64,000 nt of DNA from Sweltsa coloradensis. Lineage: Eukaryota > Arthropoda > Insecta > Plecoptera > Chloroperlidae. Under the pieces are notes generated by a model, which saw only the letters and a program-made list of their open reading frames with translations, did not search any database and had not been told where the DNA came from. Of the stretch, positions 19,848-32,580 are shown one piece after another. Position numbers and translations under genes: made by a program. Within the stretch, counting starts at the first letter, position 1, and every line of letters starts with the position of its first letter. The stretch is from NCBI GenBank assembly GCA_024449915.1, contig JAMZAV010000647.1:239473-303472 (forward strand), read 5' to 3'.

Positions 19848-22800
19848 CTAGGAAACGCTCAGTTGGACGCGTTGATAAGCGAGCACGTGCTGTAGCTAGA
19901 CCCACATTGCAATTTTTAAAATTTTAAAATTTGTGACGTTCACTGTCCACGGGGCCATGTTTCCAATATTATTTATTATTGGCAAGGTAGGCCTATTTGG
20001 GTAAACCTTTACTTTGTGGATAAAATCCACTGCCATCTAGAGGACCTTGACATCATTTCTTTGGGAAAACTATTTTAACTATTTGGTAACAAATAATACA
20101 CTGCTTCCTCGATAGTGTTTTGATTACTTCTAGGTGGCAGTGCATAGTGCGAACCTCGTGCGACTTTTTGTTGCCATGGTAACGTTACTTTTGTTATAAT
20201 GTAATTTCCATCTACACTACTTATCGGATCAAAATAAAATTAACATATTCGTGACCGGACGGACATTCTAAATGATTTGGCCACCTCAGATTTTGTCCCC
20301 GTTTAGTTTGAGAAAAAAACTTTCGATTAACTTTAATGTAACTTTTTAACTTTTTGAACGATTTTGACACAAAACTAATGGCATTCAATCTAGAACGAAG
20401 CTTGCGGATGGTCAAAATTTCAACTCGATCCGAGCCTCCGTTCGAACGTTATGGCGAGACATACAAACAAAAAACAAAAAAAACAGTGACTATTTTTTCC
20501 AGCAGAGTCAAATGGAAACGCTCGCTTCGCTCGCTTAATTAATTTTTTTTAAAGGATGGCCCACAAGTTGGGCTGAAATGTTTTGTTTTTTTTAAACTAG
20601 GAATGCTCAGTTGGACGCGTTGATAAGCGAGCACGTGCTATAGCTGGACCCACATTGCACATTTTTTTAAATTTTAAAACTTGCGACGTTTGCTGTCCAC
20701 AGGGCCATGTTTCCGATATTATTTATTATTGCCAAGGTATTTGGGTAAACCCGTATGTAAATCTTTACTTTGTGGATAAAATCCACCGCCATCTAGAGGA
20801 CCTTGACTCATTGGGAAAAATATTTAAAGTCTTTGGTGACAAATAATAGAATGCTTCCTCGAAAGTATTTTGATTACTTCTAGGTGGCAGTGCATTAGAA
20901 ACTTCGCGCGTCTTTTCGTTGCCATGGCAACGTTACTTTTGTTATAATGTAATTTCCATCTACACTACTTATCGGATCAAACTAAAATTAACATATTCGT
21001 GACCGGACGGACATTCTAAATGATTTGGCTATCTCAGATTTTGTCGCCGGTTAGTTTGAAAAAAAACTTTCGATTAACTTTAATGTGACTTTTTAACTTT
21101 TTGAACGATTTTGCCACAAAACTAATGGCATTCAATCGAGAACAAAGCTTGCCGATTTTTCAAAATTTCAACTCGATCCGAGCCTCCGTTCGAACGTTAT
21201 AGCAAGACATACAAACAAACAAAAAAAAAAACAACAAAACCAGTGACTATTTTTTCCGGCAGAGTCAAATGGAAACGCTCGCTTAATTATTGCCAAGGTA
21301 TTTGGGTAAACCCGTGTGTAAACCTTTACTTTGTGGATAAAATCCACCGCCATCTAGAGGACCTTGACTCCTTGGGAAAACTATTGAAACTCATTGGTGA
21401 CAAATAATACACTGCTTCCTCGAAAGTATTTTGATTACTTCTAGGTGGCAGTGCATTAGAACCTTCGCGCGACTTTTCGTTGCCATGGCAACGTTACTTT
21501 TGTTATAATGTAATTTCCATTTACACTACTTATCGGATCAAAATAAAATTAACATATTCGTGACCGGACGGACATTCCAAATGATTTGGCCACCTCGGAT
21601 TTTGTCTACATTTAGTTTGAGAAAAAAAACTTTCGATTAACTTTAATGTAACTTTTTAACTTTTTGAACGATTTTGCCACAAAACTAATGGCATTCAATC
21701 CAGATCGAAGTTTGCGGATGGTCCAAATTTCAACTCGATCCGAACCTCCGTTCGACCACTATCATGAGCCAAAAAAGCTGCGCGACTTTCCATTGCCATG
21801 GTAACGGTACTTTGTTAGAATGTAATTTCCATCAACACTACTTATCGGATCAAAATAAAATTAACATATTCGTGACTGGACAGACATTCTAAATGATTTG
21901 GCCACCTCAGATTTTGTCGCCGTTCAGTTTGAAAAAAAAAAAATCGATTAACTTTAATGTAACTTTTTAACTTTTTGAACGATTTTGCCACACAACTAAT
22001 GGCATTCAATCGGGAACGAAACTTGCGGATGGTCAAAATTTCAACTCAATCCGAGCCTCCGTTCGAACGTTATGGCGAGAAACAAAAAAAAAAGTGACTA
22101 TTTTTTCCGGCAGAGTCAAATGGAAACGCTTGCTTCGCTCGCTTAATTAATTAATTTCTGTCTTAAGTACTAATATATATATTTTTTAAAGTCATTATGT
22201 CTCATACTTTCATCTGTACCATTATCTTACACCAATTGTAAATCACCTCATTGAACAATTCTCTTCTCCAGTTATACTTCCATAAAATAATATACTAGGA
22301 AACGCTCAGTTGGACGCGTTGATAAGCGAGCACGTGCTATAGCTAAGACCCACATTGCACATTTTTTAAATTTAAAAATTTACGACGTTCGCGTTTCCAG
22401 TATTATTTATTATTGCCAAGGTATTTGGGTAAACCCGTGTTTAAATCTTTACTTTAAAATCCACCGCCATCTAGAGGACCTTGACTCCTTGGGAAAACTA
22501 TTTAAACTCTTTGTTGACAAATAATAGACTGCTTCCTCGAAAGTATTTTGATAACTTTTAGGTGGCAGTGCATTAGAAACTTCGCGCGTCTTTTCGTTGC
22601 CATGGCAACGTTCCTTTTGTTATAATGTAATTTCCATCTACACTTCTTATCGGATCAAAATAAAATTAACATATTCGTGACCGGACGGACATTCTAAATG
22701 ATTTGGCTATCTCAGATTTTGTCGCCGTTGAGTTTGAAAAAAAAACTTTCGATTAACTTTAATGTAACTTTTTAACTTTTTGAACGATTTTGCCACAAAA

Positions 22801-23313
22801 CTAATGGCATTCAATCGAGAACAAAGCTTGCGGATGGTGAAAATTTCAACTCGATCCGAGCCTCCGTTCGACCGCTATCATGAGCCAAAAAAGCTGCACG
22901 ACTTTCCGTTGCCATGGTAACCGTACTTTGTTATAATGTAATTTCCATGTACACTACTTATCGGATCAAAATAAAATTAACATATTCGTGACCGGACGGA
23001 CATTCTAAATGATTTGGCCATCTCAGATTTTGTCGCCGTGAAGTTTGAAAAAAAAACTTTCGATTAACTTTAATGTAACTTTTTAACTTTTTGAACGATT
23101 TTGACACAAAACTAATGGCATTCAATCGAGAACAAAGCTTGCGGATGGTGAAAATTTCAACTCGATCCGAGCCTCCGTTCGAACGTTATCGCGAGACATA
23201 CAAACAAAAAAACAAACAAACAAACAAACAAACAAAAAAAAAAAAAAAAAAACAAAACCAGTGACTAATTTTCCGGCAGAGTCAAATGGAAACGCTCGCT
23301 TCGCTCGCTTAAT
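19848..23313 (-). mobile_element. Array of Helentron-like family 2 elements
   Basis: At least two full units (19848-20540 and 22295-23313), one nearly full unit (20597-21288) and two truncated ones (about 21289-21760, 21760-22150) are all in minus orientation. The minus 5' end is TTAAGCGAGCGAAGCGAGCG. The inverse GCTCGCTTA lies just inside the 3' end, followed by AACGC...GCGTT and CCTAGT. This is the same layout as family 1 with different sequence. Internal blocks (TTGCCATGGCAACGTTACTT, TTATCGGATCAAAATAAAAT, ATGGCATTCAATCGAGAAC) repeat in every unit. There is no long ORF. The poly-A/CAAA tract at 23205-23255 is a simple repeat within it. Confidence 0.7.
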
Positions 23314-23654
23314 TATATCAATGTCATTATCATTAATAGCAACTCGCTTATTTTCAAATTCCACTTTTATATTATCCTCCCACATGTTGGCTTATCCACA
23401 AATAATTGTAACTAGATACATCATATAAATTATTATTCTTACCACCATTGAGTATAGATTTCACAGTCCACAATGTTACAATTACAATGTATTTATTTAT
23501 TTTCTTTTATTAATTTTCTTTATTTACTTAATGTACATGATTACTCTGTAGTACTAGGATTAAATATACTGTTTTAGGCTATTCACCTTCTCCTCCGGGA
23601 GTCAAACATGTACAATGTGCCTGTCAAGATGAATAAAGTTATCTATCCATCTAT

Positions 23655-23801
23655 ATTAATGAACTAGGTTTTTCGGTTATAATGCCACGTTTATTTACAT
23701 TAGGCCAACGTTTCGATGAAATTTCACTCATCAAAATTTCATCGAAACGTTGGCCTAATGTAAATAAACGTGGCATTATAACCGAAAAACCTATTCATTA
23801 A
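23655..23801. repeat. Near-perfect 147-bp hairpin
   Basis: About 67 bp from 23655 (ATTAATGAACTAGG, then GGCCAACGTTTCGATGAAAT) are inverted to 23801 with a loop of about 10 bases. A diverged third copy of one arm follows at about 23880-23965 (GGGCCAACGTTTTGATGAG). The motif GATGA...TCATCGAAACG resembles Penelope-like terminal motifs. Confidence 0.8.
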
Positions 23802-23974
23802 TTCATATCGGCCACGAATATCCAAAAACATATATATATATATATTTTTTTGAAGGTTTTCGTGGTCGATATGTATTAATGTACTCGGTTTTTCGGTTTC
23901 AATGCCACGTATATTTTCGTTGGGCCAACGTTTTGATGAGATTTCACCCACCATCTTCAGGGCCAATACAACTT

Positions 23975-24798
23975 ACTACGAAGCTTCGCAAACGCTTTTT
24001 TTAGTCACGTTGATGATGAGCTTTTTAATAATAAAATGTTAATATTAATTTAAAATAACAATAACATATTAACACGACCCATACAAAGCAAACATTAGGT
24101 CTGTTGGATCTTTGATAGTTTGTAACAAGGCTGTGAAGGGATAAAATCTCCTGTGAAGTTTTCATACAAGGCTGTGAGAAAGGTCTGAAATCTATCTATA
24201 TTTTTGTGCTATTTGGGCGGATTCTGACCAAATGGGTGAGGCTACAACGTTCATATTTCACATGGACATTAAGATAAGGGTGATGTATTGACTTTTGAAA
24301 GAAAAAGTTGAAAAAGTTAGCCAGTGTCTATAAAAATAAAGGTTTTAATATTTAACACCTCAAAAAACTCAAATTAAAACCTTTATTTCCATAGATTCTG
24401 GCTAACTTTTTCAACTTTTTCTTTTAAACGTCAATATATCACCATTACCTGTGCATAAGAAATATGAACGTTGTAGTCTCACCCGTTTAGTCAGAATCTG
24501 CCCAAATGTCATGAAAATATCGCACTAAAAATCGAAAAAAATCGTAAAAGTACGATATTCATGAGAAATATTTTTTCGATTGTACCCAAAAACGTAGCAA
24601 GTCTAAGTTCAGAGATTTCGAAGGTCCCCTCCAATTTTCATCCAAATCGCATATGCCGTTTGCCCGGTAGAGAGCGAACAAACAGACAGAAAAACAAACA
24701 AAAAAAATAAACAAAAAAACAAACAAACAAACAAAAAAACACCCGAGCTAAATTTTTTTGGGGGTCGGTGAAATTGAAGTCTTTGCTTCGCTCATCCA
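23975..24798 (-). mobile_element. Diverged Helentron-like element, family 1 copy i, with internal hairpin
   Basis: The minus 5' end TTGGATGAGCG is at 24798. Modules GAAATTATTTTTCGATTG-like and GAACTTAGAC-like follow. The minus 3' end AAGCGTTTGCGAAGCTTCG lies at 23978-23998. Inside, 24208-24350 is inverted at 24372-24510 (ATTTGGGCGGATTCTGACC), giving a 300-bp foldback. Confidence 0.55.
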
Positions 24799-25489
24799 AA
24801 AATATTAAAAACGAAAACTACATAACTATTGATTTATTCAGAACAAAACTGTGTATATTTTTTATATATATATATATATATATTGACGTGGCAAAATGAC
24901 ATGGCCAATTTATTGTATCGATAACATTCTGGGCCACAAAAGCCTTAAATTTTAAATATTAATATTGTCAGCGCTTTATGATAGGTTTGTTCGTTTGCGG
25001 ACCTAGTGTTAACACTCAAAAAGTCAGTGTCTACACTTTACACTGGCTTCTAGGCTAGTGTTAATGAGTGCCAGTTTTAACACTGAAGCAAACGAACGGA
25101 CCAAAATGGCTCATTTCACAAAAGTGTGTACGAACGAACAAACCTAACGTGTCCCCCATTAGCGGGCTCAAGCATTGTTGACTGTGACATCTTGTATTGA
25201 CAATTCCATATAGGATATATTAACCAAATTAGGCATTGTCCCATATAAGGTGTTATGTATGGACATATAACCAATTTCATATAACAAATTAAAACAGTAA
25301 TACATACATATTATAAATATATTTTATAATATGTCTCCTGAATGGATTTTCAAATGTTAGCATATTCTTTACAATGCATTCAATCGTGTACACTATAAAA
25401 CCAGCGATTGTAGATGAAGAAACAGTGAAGCCACGAGCAGTAACATTTTTCCCTATACGAGAGGCACTACTGATCTTGTTAGCAAGATC
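24799..25489. other. Non-coding DNA with (TA)n tract
   Basis: Holds a (TA)n run near 24862-24885 and no recognised gene. A loose inverted pair (CTAGTGTTAACACTC at 25007 and GCTAGTGTTAATGAGTG at 25055) may be part of a small element. Confidence 0.3.
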
Positions 25490-26240
25490 TTGTCTGAGCA
25501 TGAGGTGAAAAATGTATTCTTACCACACAGGAAGGTTAGTTCATTTTTAAGATCACCAAAGGATGCCGTACCATATTATGGTGTTCACCAAATTCCCTGT
25601 GGATCGTGTGAAAAAAACGTATGTGGACAGGAACATGTACTCTCAGTAGAAAAGACGAACCAAAATCAGTTGTTGCACAATATGGAATTAGGGAAGCAAA
25701 GCAATATTAATTAAGCGGCCTCAGGGTTTAACAAAAGACATGATGGAAAATGCCTACCTTAGAAGTGAAAGCCCCATAATATAAACCTTTGCCGCAAACA
25801 TTTAATCAGATTCCTTAAACTTTACAATATTGCTCCTGAAACCATGCTAGTGTTGAAAGTCTATGCCACATATAACAAGAAGTCAAGACTAATACTACTA
25901 GCCAAAATCGTCACAAAACCATGCTACCTTCTACTACAAGACACTGGGCCCAATGACAAGTACTCAAGCAACAAATCCGCCTAAAAGTTCTGGGCAAGCA
26001 CTCATTTTCTACGTCTAAACGATAAAATTACATATTTTTCTAACCTCTTTCCGCATGTTATAATATTCCTTTGTTAACTTTTTTGACATTGCTCGCTTAT
26101 TATGTTTGTTTTATGTTATTCATGTGATGGAAGTATTTTTGAATTTAATTTAATCTTAGTCATTTAATTGTATTTGACAAAGGTTGGTGAAATCTAATCA
26201 AAACGTCAGATAAAATAAATAATCTAATACGTGGTACACT
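25490..26240 (+). mobile_element. Penelope-like retroelement remnant (GIY-YIG-like fragment)
   Basis: The open frame at 25490-25714 contains YYGVHQIPCGSCEKNVCGQ, which resembles the GVY.IPC..C...Y.GQT start of the GIY-YIG endonuclease of Penelope-like elements. The catalytic Tyr/Gly context is degraded and the frame soon ends. At 26168-26240 the block TTGGTGAAATCTAATCAAAACGTC with a following ACGTGGTACACTG parallels the block at 23880-23965, which fits a shared element end. Confidence 0.5.
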
Positions 26241-27009
26241 GACAAACAATAATTTCATTATTTAAAGATAACAATATATTTTATATACAATATATAAATG
26301 CCACTAAAAGATTTTACGGTAGAACCAAACCAAGAAACTTGCTAAAATTTCAGTCCTAGTTGGAGGTTTTGCATGCAATGCTATGTTTTGCCAATATTGC
26401 AATTGGCCTTTTCAGGTAAGTGTCGAGCTGTTACCAGGCAGAGCACTGTCACTGCACTCGGTGTATACCGTAACCCACGATATCTTAACCACAAAAATAC
26501 AAAAACCCATGTATATATATGTTTAACCTTGGTTTTATAGTAGGCGACTAACACGCTGTTATGTTAGTACTAACCCTTTATAGGGCAGTGGTTTCCATAT
26601 TTACCACCACCTTTCAAAATCTACACAGTTAAATCTGCCAGTTTTTCATACTTTACACCCGATCAAAAAGCTGCTTTGTTTTGTTCTGAAATGGTAGCAT
26701 TTTTCCTTACTAAATTCTAATGAATAGAAGGATTTTTTGTAATTGATCAAGAATCGAATTGTGTATAAAAACACAAAAAGACACAAATTTCCGGGAAGTC
26801 TCGGATATTTTGTTTGACTGTAGTAGATTCAATTTGAACGTACAAAAAAATTTGAAAAAAATGAAAAATAGCATAAAATCCAAATTTTGAAAATATCACA
26901 TTTTTTTTCCAACTTTTGATACCGATTTGGAATTCATTTCAAAATGGGCATTCTTGCCCTGAAAGATCAAGGAAAAAAATCAAATCAAATCTAAGTCTTT
27001 AAAAAGTGT
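26241..27009. other. Non-coding DNA
   Basis: AT-rich sequence with no gene or element end that I can support. Confidence 0.35.
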
Positions 27010-27330
27010 TCAAGTGTGCACGCCTAATATATACAACCAAAATCCCAATCCTACACCCACGAGGACTACAATTGGCGACGAAGGTATTGTACTATGTGCT
27101 AGACGTGCTTTTTCTTTCCGGGTTGTTAACCCATGGAACGACCTGCCGCCAGCCCTCAAAGACTGTCCAGTGAGACATTTCCCTTCCCTGCGCAGACGTG
27201 TTAGTTTCACGTGCTTCAACAAGGCTCTTCCCGGCACGAGATTTCGACATAGATTTTAAAGTGTTTTTTTGCTAGCGTCGACGCCATTTCTTGTTGTTCA
27301 ATGTACAAGGATAAACAATAAATAATAAAA
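27010..27330 (+). mobile_element. Non-LTR retrotransposon 3' end fragment
   Basis: The 27014-27259 frame ends in CARRAFSFRVVNPWNDLPPA and FPSLRRRVSFTCFNKAL, the usual last stretch of LINE polyproteins (F..R..N.WN.LP...V...S...FK). An A-rich tail with AATAAATAATAAAA follows at about 27318. Confidence 0.75.
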
Positions 27331-27621
27331 ATCTAAAATTTCAAATTGTTCAGGAAGAAAGAAAAAATTTGGGTCCCAACATTATGCCCTATATAAAGGG
27401 TTAAGACGAAATTAAGTGACTTCACTTAAGAACCCGTGACCCTGGCTGTCCGTGTGAGAGCAGATTAGACTGCCTTTTAGATTACATACGAAATTAACTG
27501 AAGAAACGCAAACCATCTCTTATCACCCTAGAGTTGGGATATATGATATTTAACCTTGGTTTCACATTATTAACAATGTACCCTATAAACAGACCAAGAA
27601 TTAGACACAATTAAATTGGTG

Positions 27622-27751
27622 TCTGCATAGCTCAGTTGGTAAGAACATGACCCGATCTATGGGGTTGTCTGTTGTGTTCATAGATCGGTTCGTAAAGAGC
27701 TGTGGCGGAGACAGTCAAGATCCCAGGTTCTATCCCCGGTGTGGAGGCACT
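27622..27751 (+). other. tRNA-like SINE with an inserted hairpin
   Basis: The A box CATAGCTCAGTTGGTAAG (27626) and B-box-like GGTTCTATCCCCGG (27727) are about 100 bases apart rather than 35-45. Between them, CCGATCTATG is inverted as CATAGATCGG, forming a hairpin. The acceptor ends do not pair well, so this is a SINE-like or pseudogene sequence. Confidence 0.4.
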
Positions 27752-27773
27752 TTTTATTTCTGTAGTATTATAA

Positions 27774-29550
27774 TTGGATCAGCGTAGCGAGCGAAGCGAA
27801 GATTCCAATTCACTACACTGGAGAAAAAAATCCGGAATGTTTTGTTTTTTTGTATTTATTGTGTGTCTGTAGGCACGATTCCGGCTAAACCGATACTCCA
27901 ATTGCGATGAAATTTTATGGAGGCCTTCAAAATCTCTGACCCAAGAGCTGCCACGTTTTTGAGCGCAATCGAAAAATTATTTCTCATGAAAATCGCAATT
28001 TTACGATTTTTTTTCCATTTTTAAAAAAATTCTTCGACTTATAACACTAACATGCTTTATCCGAATGTAATGATTTTTTCACAGAACTTTTATTTTATGA
28101 ATTTATATATTCGTGTGAAATTCGAGCGCAATAAAAAAACTATTTCTCATGAAAATTGCAATTTTACGTTTTTTTTTTAACTTTCTTTGACTTTAACACG
28201 TGCATGCGTTATCCGATAGGGAATATTCCACTTGATATTTTATATTTTATTTTAATTCTTATTCATGTCTTAATAGTCACTGCACTTTTTTTTATTTAAA
28301 ACAAATGTTTTTTGTGTAATTTAAACAATAAGTAAAGTATACCCCCAGTTTGCGCGCCAAAAACGAGCGTGCGCCATCTTTGGACGGTACTACGTCATAA
28401 CTGTGTTGAGTCAAGGCCAATTGGAAACTAAATGTACGTATGTTTGTACATATTTACATACAGACGGCGGTGCTCGCCCATCCGCTCAACACAAACAACT
28501 CCACAGGGATGTACATTTTCACCGTCTTTTGTTTTTCTTTTTTCGTATGTGACAGGAGATTTTGCTAAGATAAAGAATAACGAGCATTTTGTCTTGAATT
28601 TTTGCATAGCCTAGGACTATCATGGTATTCTTTATCTACAATAGGCTTTAATTAGTCATCAAAGTAAGGTTTTTGTGCGGGATGTGTGTCAGAACATGAA
28701 CGTGCAGGCCTAGGGTTGGCAAGTTAAGCCTAGGGCTTGTCAAGTGAGTAATTTTAGTATTCACATACCAATGCCTAAATCCTACAGGAACGATTGGCCT
28801 AGACTGTTGTATTATAAATAATTTTCTACGTCTAGGCCTAGACCTAGGACTGTTTTAGTTTTGCTTTTTATTGCAATGTCAACTTTTCTCGTTTTCCGGC
28901 TAGGCGTTAAATGTAAAATGTCCGCCATCTGTTTACATTACTGTAGGCATCGCTAGCGCTGCTGGTTTAAAAACACGCCGTCTTGATGTATATCTCGTTT
29001 CCTACTATAATACTATTCCAACATCTTTGGTCTGGATGTATGTTTATCCAGACGGCGTTGGATCAACACAGTTCTGACGTCACAGTCGTTTTTGCCGCTT
29101 AAAAAACTGCTGCATTTTAAAAAGGCTATAAATCATGGATTATTATTTCACGGAAAAACAAAGTAATATTTTGCAATCGGGACGAAATACTTCTTCAAAA
29201 AATCTATTCGTACAGTATTTGGCAGAAGTGGAATATTCCCTATTGCAATGATTTTTTCACAGAACCTTAATTTTATGAATCAATATATTCCTGTAAAATT
29301 TGTGCGCAATCGAATAATTATTTCTTATGAAAATTTCAATATTACGACTTTTTCCTTTTTTTAAAATTAGGATTTATTAAAAAAATTTAAAATTTAAGTT
29401 AATTTTTTATTTTATTTAATTTAATTTTTTTTTAAATTCAATTTAGTAATGATTTTTTCACAGAACAACAGAAAATCCGCATAACACATGGCAGCTCAAT
29501 GCACCAATACGCTCATCCAACAACGCGGCGGGACTTAAGCGTTTTCCTAG
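27774..29550 (+). mobile_element. Helentron-like element, family 1 copy d (interrupted)
   Basis: Starts TTGGATCAGCGTAGCGAGCG at 27774. The subterminal ACGCTCATCCAAC and hairpin block CGCGGCGGGACTTAAGCG end in CTAG at 29547-29550. It is split by another element at 28218-29241 within the CCGATTGCAATGA module. Confidence 0.75.
28218..29241. mobile_element. Nested 1,024-bp inverted-repeat transposon
   Basis: The ends AGGGAATATTCCACTT (28218) and AAGTGGAATATTCCCT (to 29241) are perfect inverses. AT is duplicated on both sides, and removing the element plus one AT restores the family 1 module CCGATTGCAATGA exactly. There is no transposase ORF, so it is non-autonomous. Internal pairs such as CCAGACGGCG/CGCCGTC suggest further dyads. 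Confidence 0.85.
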
Positions 29551-29607
29551 TATTAATATAGGTATTATGAATCAATAACAAATACTAAGTTAGTGCACAT
29601 GATCTTA

Positions 29608-29760
29608 TGGCGTTTTCCATTGGCCGCACTAAGGTCGCACGCGCACTGGATTGCCACTTGTCTTTTCATTTGTTCAGTTTTGTAATGTTATTCAAGTGGA
29701 GGTTGACAACAATGACATCTCTGCACTCGCCGAGTGCATGCCAATGAAAAACGCCATTAG
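29608..29760. mobile_element. Small MITE
   Basis: ATGGCGTTTTCCATTGGC at 29608 is inverted, with one mismatch, as GCCAATGAAAAACGCCAT near 29740-29758. No ORF. Confidence 0.6.
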
Positions 29761-32421
29761 CATCCGGTTCTGCAGGTAGTCGACCCATACATTAGGTTAA
29801 ATCAATGGTTAAATGTTAACACAATTCAATGATTTTATGTATGAGAAATTTGTTTTAGCATATTTTATTCTATAAAATGCTCCACATTTCTAACAAAACA
29901 TATTAGTATTTACATTTTTAGGCAATGTGGACAAAATGCTACAATTAGTACCAAGATTGGTACTATCTCTCCACACCACAGCTGTCATAACTTGCAAACT
30001 GGCCAATTCCACAGAAGTTGTGAACTGCAATTGTTTTAGCGACGTGACCAAATATATGCCAAAGATAATTAATTGACCACCAAAGTTTGCATATTTGATA
30101 GACAAATTCATGATAACATTGAATTACAAAGCCTTAACATTTTGCACCAATCAAGACTTAACTAATGCACTACTACTACAAACCAACACTGAAATGTTTT
30201 AATAAAACAAACATTTATTAACAAATTAATTTAAATTGGGAAAATAGATGTCGGCATGTGTGATAATTAGCCACTCTTTACCATTACTGATAACAGAGTA
30301 ACACGCCGGGTGACACCGTAGCATTACGCGCTACACTCCATTCCAAAAACATTACTCCTTTCTTAGATTTATTGCGTCGAATTTCAAACTTGGGATTCAA
30401 TATGACTAAAATACGAATTATACTGAATTACGAATAAAATAACATGTAGTCATATATTAATGTTCGGGACCAATGTTTTTGTTCAAAATTCGACTTAAGA
30501 GTTCGAATTGTCGAGGGGACTACTGTATATGCTAATTTTTAGGAATGTGCTGGTCGTACTGTTTTGTTTCAGTAGTCACAGTGCGCGTGCTCAGAGCTGA
30601 GAGAAGCAGACCTGTTTCACACGGTAGGTAGCAACATACCTACTTCCCGGAAATAAATTTTCTATTTTCGCAGACTATAAAGCATAGAAAAAATTTCGGC
30701 AAGTATTGGACAGACGGACACCAAGCGGCCACGGTAGAAACATTCACAGCTTTTATGTGTTGTTAGTTTGCTCCATCTTATGATTTTATTCTCGTAATGA
30801 TTTTATAATGGACTGTCCAAATTCAATGATGTTTCAGCAAAAAGACCTAGTAGGTACTATATACTTTAGAATTTCTGGAAGATTGTTGGCCGACATTAAT
30901 AAGTAGTCTCAATTCTACCCAATGCCATGCCCTCACCTACAAGTACAGATAGGTAGGCCTCTACAATATATTCTCACATATTATAACATATGATTATTTA
31001 ATAACTTGGATAAATTAAAATTACACATTCAACATTAGTAGGCTACATTCCACTACAACAATCATATTTTTATTGTGGGCTTGGTTTTTTTAGAAGACTG
31101 GCAAGTAGTAATGCTGTGCTAAATAATTAGCCAAAATTACAGTTTGCATGCAAGGGATCTCCCCAATTCGAATGGGACATATTGACCCAAGACTTACAAG
31201 AGTTGATGGTGCCCTTAAAAAATAAACAATTTTTGATTAAATTACTTATATTTAATTCATGCAAATTAATACAGATCCGCCAATCTCCCTGTACCATTAC
31301 AAGTGAGCATGGACCAAATTTAATCTTTCCTTAGAAGCGGGCACTGTATCGGATTACTTCAGTCCACCGCCATGAAGTATGTGTCTCCCCAATTCTTTAT
31401 TATTTTAACGTCCATTATAAAGGCCGCGGGATCAATATCACCTTGTCACTGTAACTTCTCTCTACCGTTCCTCGCAGCACACAAATTTAGTGCACATGAA
31501 CGGCAACTTGATTAGGCTAATTCATTTTGGATAAAAGATGTATGGTGTTTGCAGATATCTATTCTATACCAGGCAATAATTAGCAAACATTAATACATAA
31601 TAAGTAACTTTATACCTTTGCGAGTGTGGGCAACTATGTATTAAAAAGAATGCATCACAACTAACATGGTAACTAACAATTTAATTAAACTTTAATGGGT
31701 TAGCTCAGTAACACATACAGTACATACTTGGAATGAATATGCATTCCCATGAATCTTTGGTAAAGAATCTTGGGTGCAAAATTAAAATGATGTAGGCCTA
31801 CATCCAAGGACTACAAACTCACAAGACTCACAATTTGAGCACCGGAAAATACTAGTCAGTAGCAATTTGTGCCATTCAAATTGTGGTACACAATAATTGA
31901 ACACAATTCAAATATTCAAACAATTTTCTTTTAAAGCAAGTACATAGCACATTTATACACATTCACTATTAACAATTTGCACTACAGTTCAAACCTTCAC
32001 ACGTCACTTTCAAATGGCATTGACCATGTCATCACAAGCAATGAGCCTACCTAGTAAGCTACACCTACAATACAGAAACATAAGGATGTGCAACCAATAA
32101 TAAGTAGTACTACTATATGAATTTCAACTAGGCCTAATTATAGTCAAAACGAGCTCGTGATGCAATATTAAGGTGGGACAAAATCAAAGTTCTGTGAGGT
32201 AGCTTAAACAATAACCGTAATAATTTGATATTAAATGCACCATTATCCCAAAACCAGTAATATGTGGGTACCGACATCCTAGACCCAATGCCAAAATCGC
32301 ATGCACCATCCTTACTGTTCCCAACTGCAGAGAGCCCAAGCTAACAAACCACAATGAGCATCAATTGAATGATGCCTGTGGATAGTTGTATCAGTCTTTG
32401 TGACGCTGCCGATTGAGATTT
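29761..32421. other. HSP60 3' flank and 3' UTR region
   Basis: No gene is recognised on the plus strand. On the minus strand the first AATAAA after the HSP60 stop is at 31401-31396, with others near 31072 and 30213, so a 3' UTR of 1 kb or more is possible. A minus-strand frame at 30111-29890 is not recognisable as a protein. Confidence 0.35.
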
Positions 32422-32580
32422 CTACATCATGCCACCCATGCCTCCCATGCCACCCATTCCTCCCATACCACCGTGGGAAGGAATGGGGGCATCGTCTCTT
32501 GGAATGTCTGTGACGACAGCTTCGGCTGTTGTGAGAAGAGAGGCAACACCAGCAGCGTCTGAAAGAGCTGTTCGGACAAC
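32422..32580 (-). CDS. HSPD1: HSPD1 last coding exon (GGM tail, stop)
   Basis: Acceptor TTTTTGATTTAG. Encodes [20 protein letters not shown] followed by five GGM-type repeats and Met-Met, with TAG at 32424-32422. The glycine/methionine tail is typical of group I chaperonins. Confidence 0.95.
   Translation of the reverse strand, partial: VVRTALSDAAGVASLLTTAEAVVTDIPRDDAPIPSHGGMGGMGGMGGMGGMM

Noticed and set aside
19848..23313. CRISPR-like or satellite array
   Set aside because: Units are about 700-1000 bp with transposon-type ends and no regular spacers. The window is eukaryotic.
27622..27751. tRNA gene with an intron
   Set aside because: The acceptor ends do not pair and the insert is not at the anticodon loop position in a convincing fold. 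A SINE-like or pseudogene sequence fits better.
29890..30111. 73-residue minus-strand frame downstream of HSP60
   Set aside because: It has no recognisable domain, repeat or splice context.
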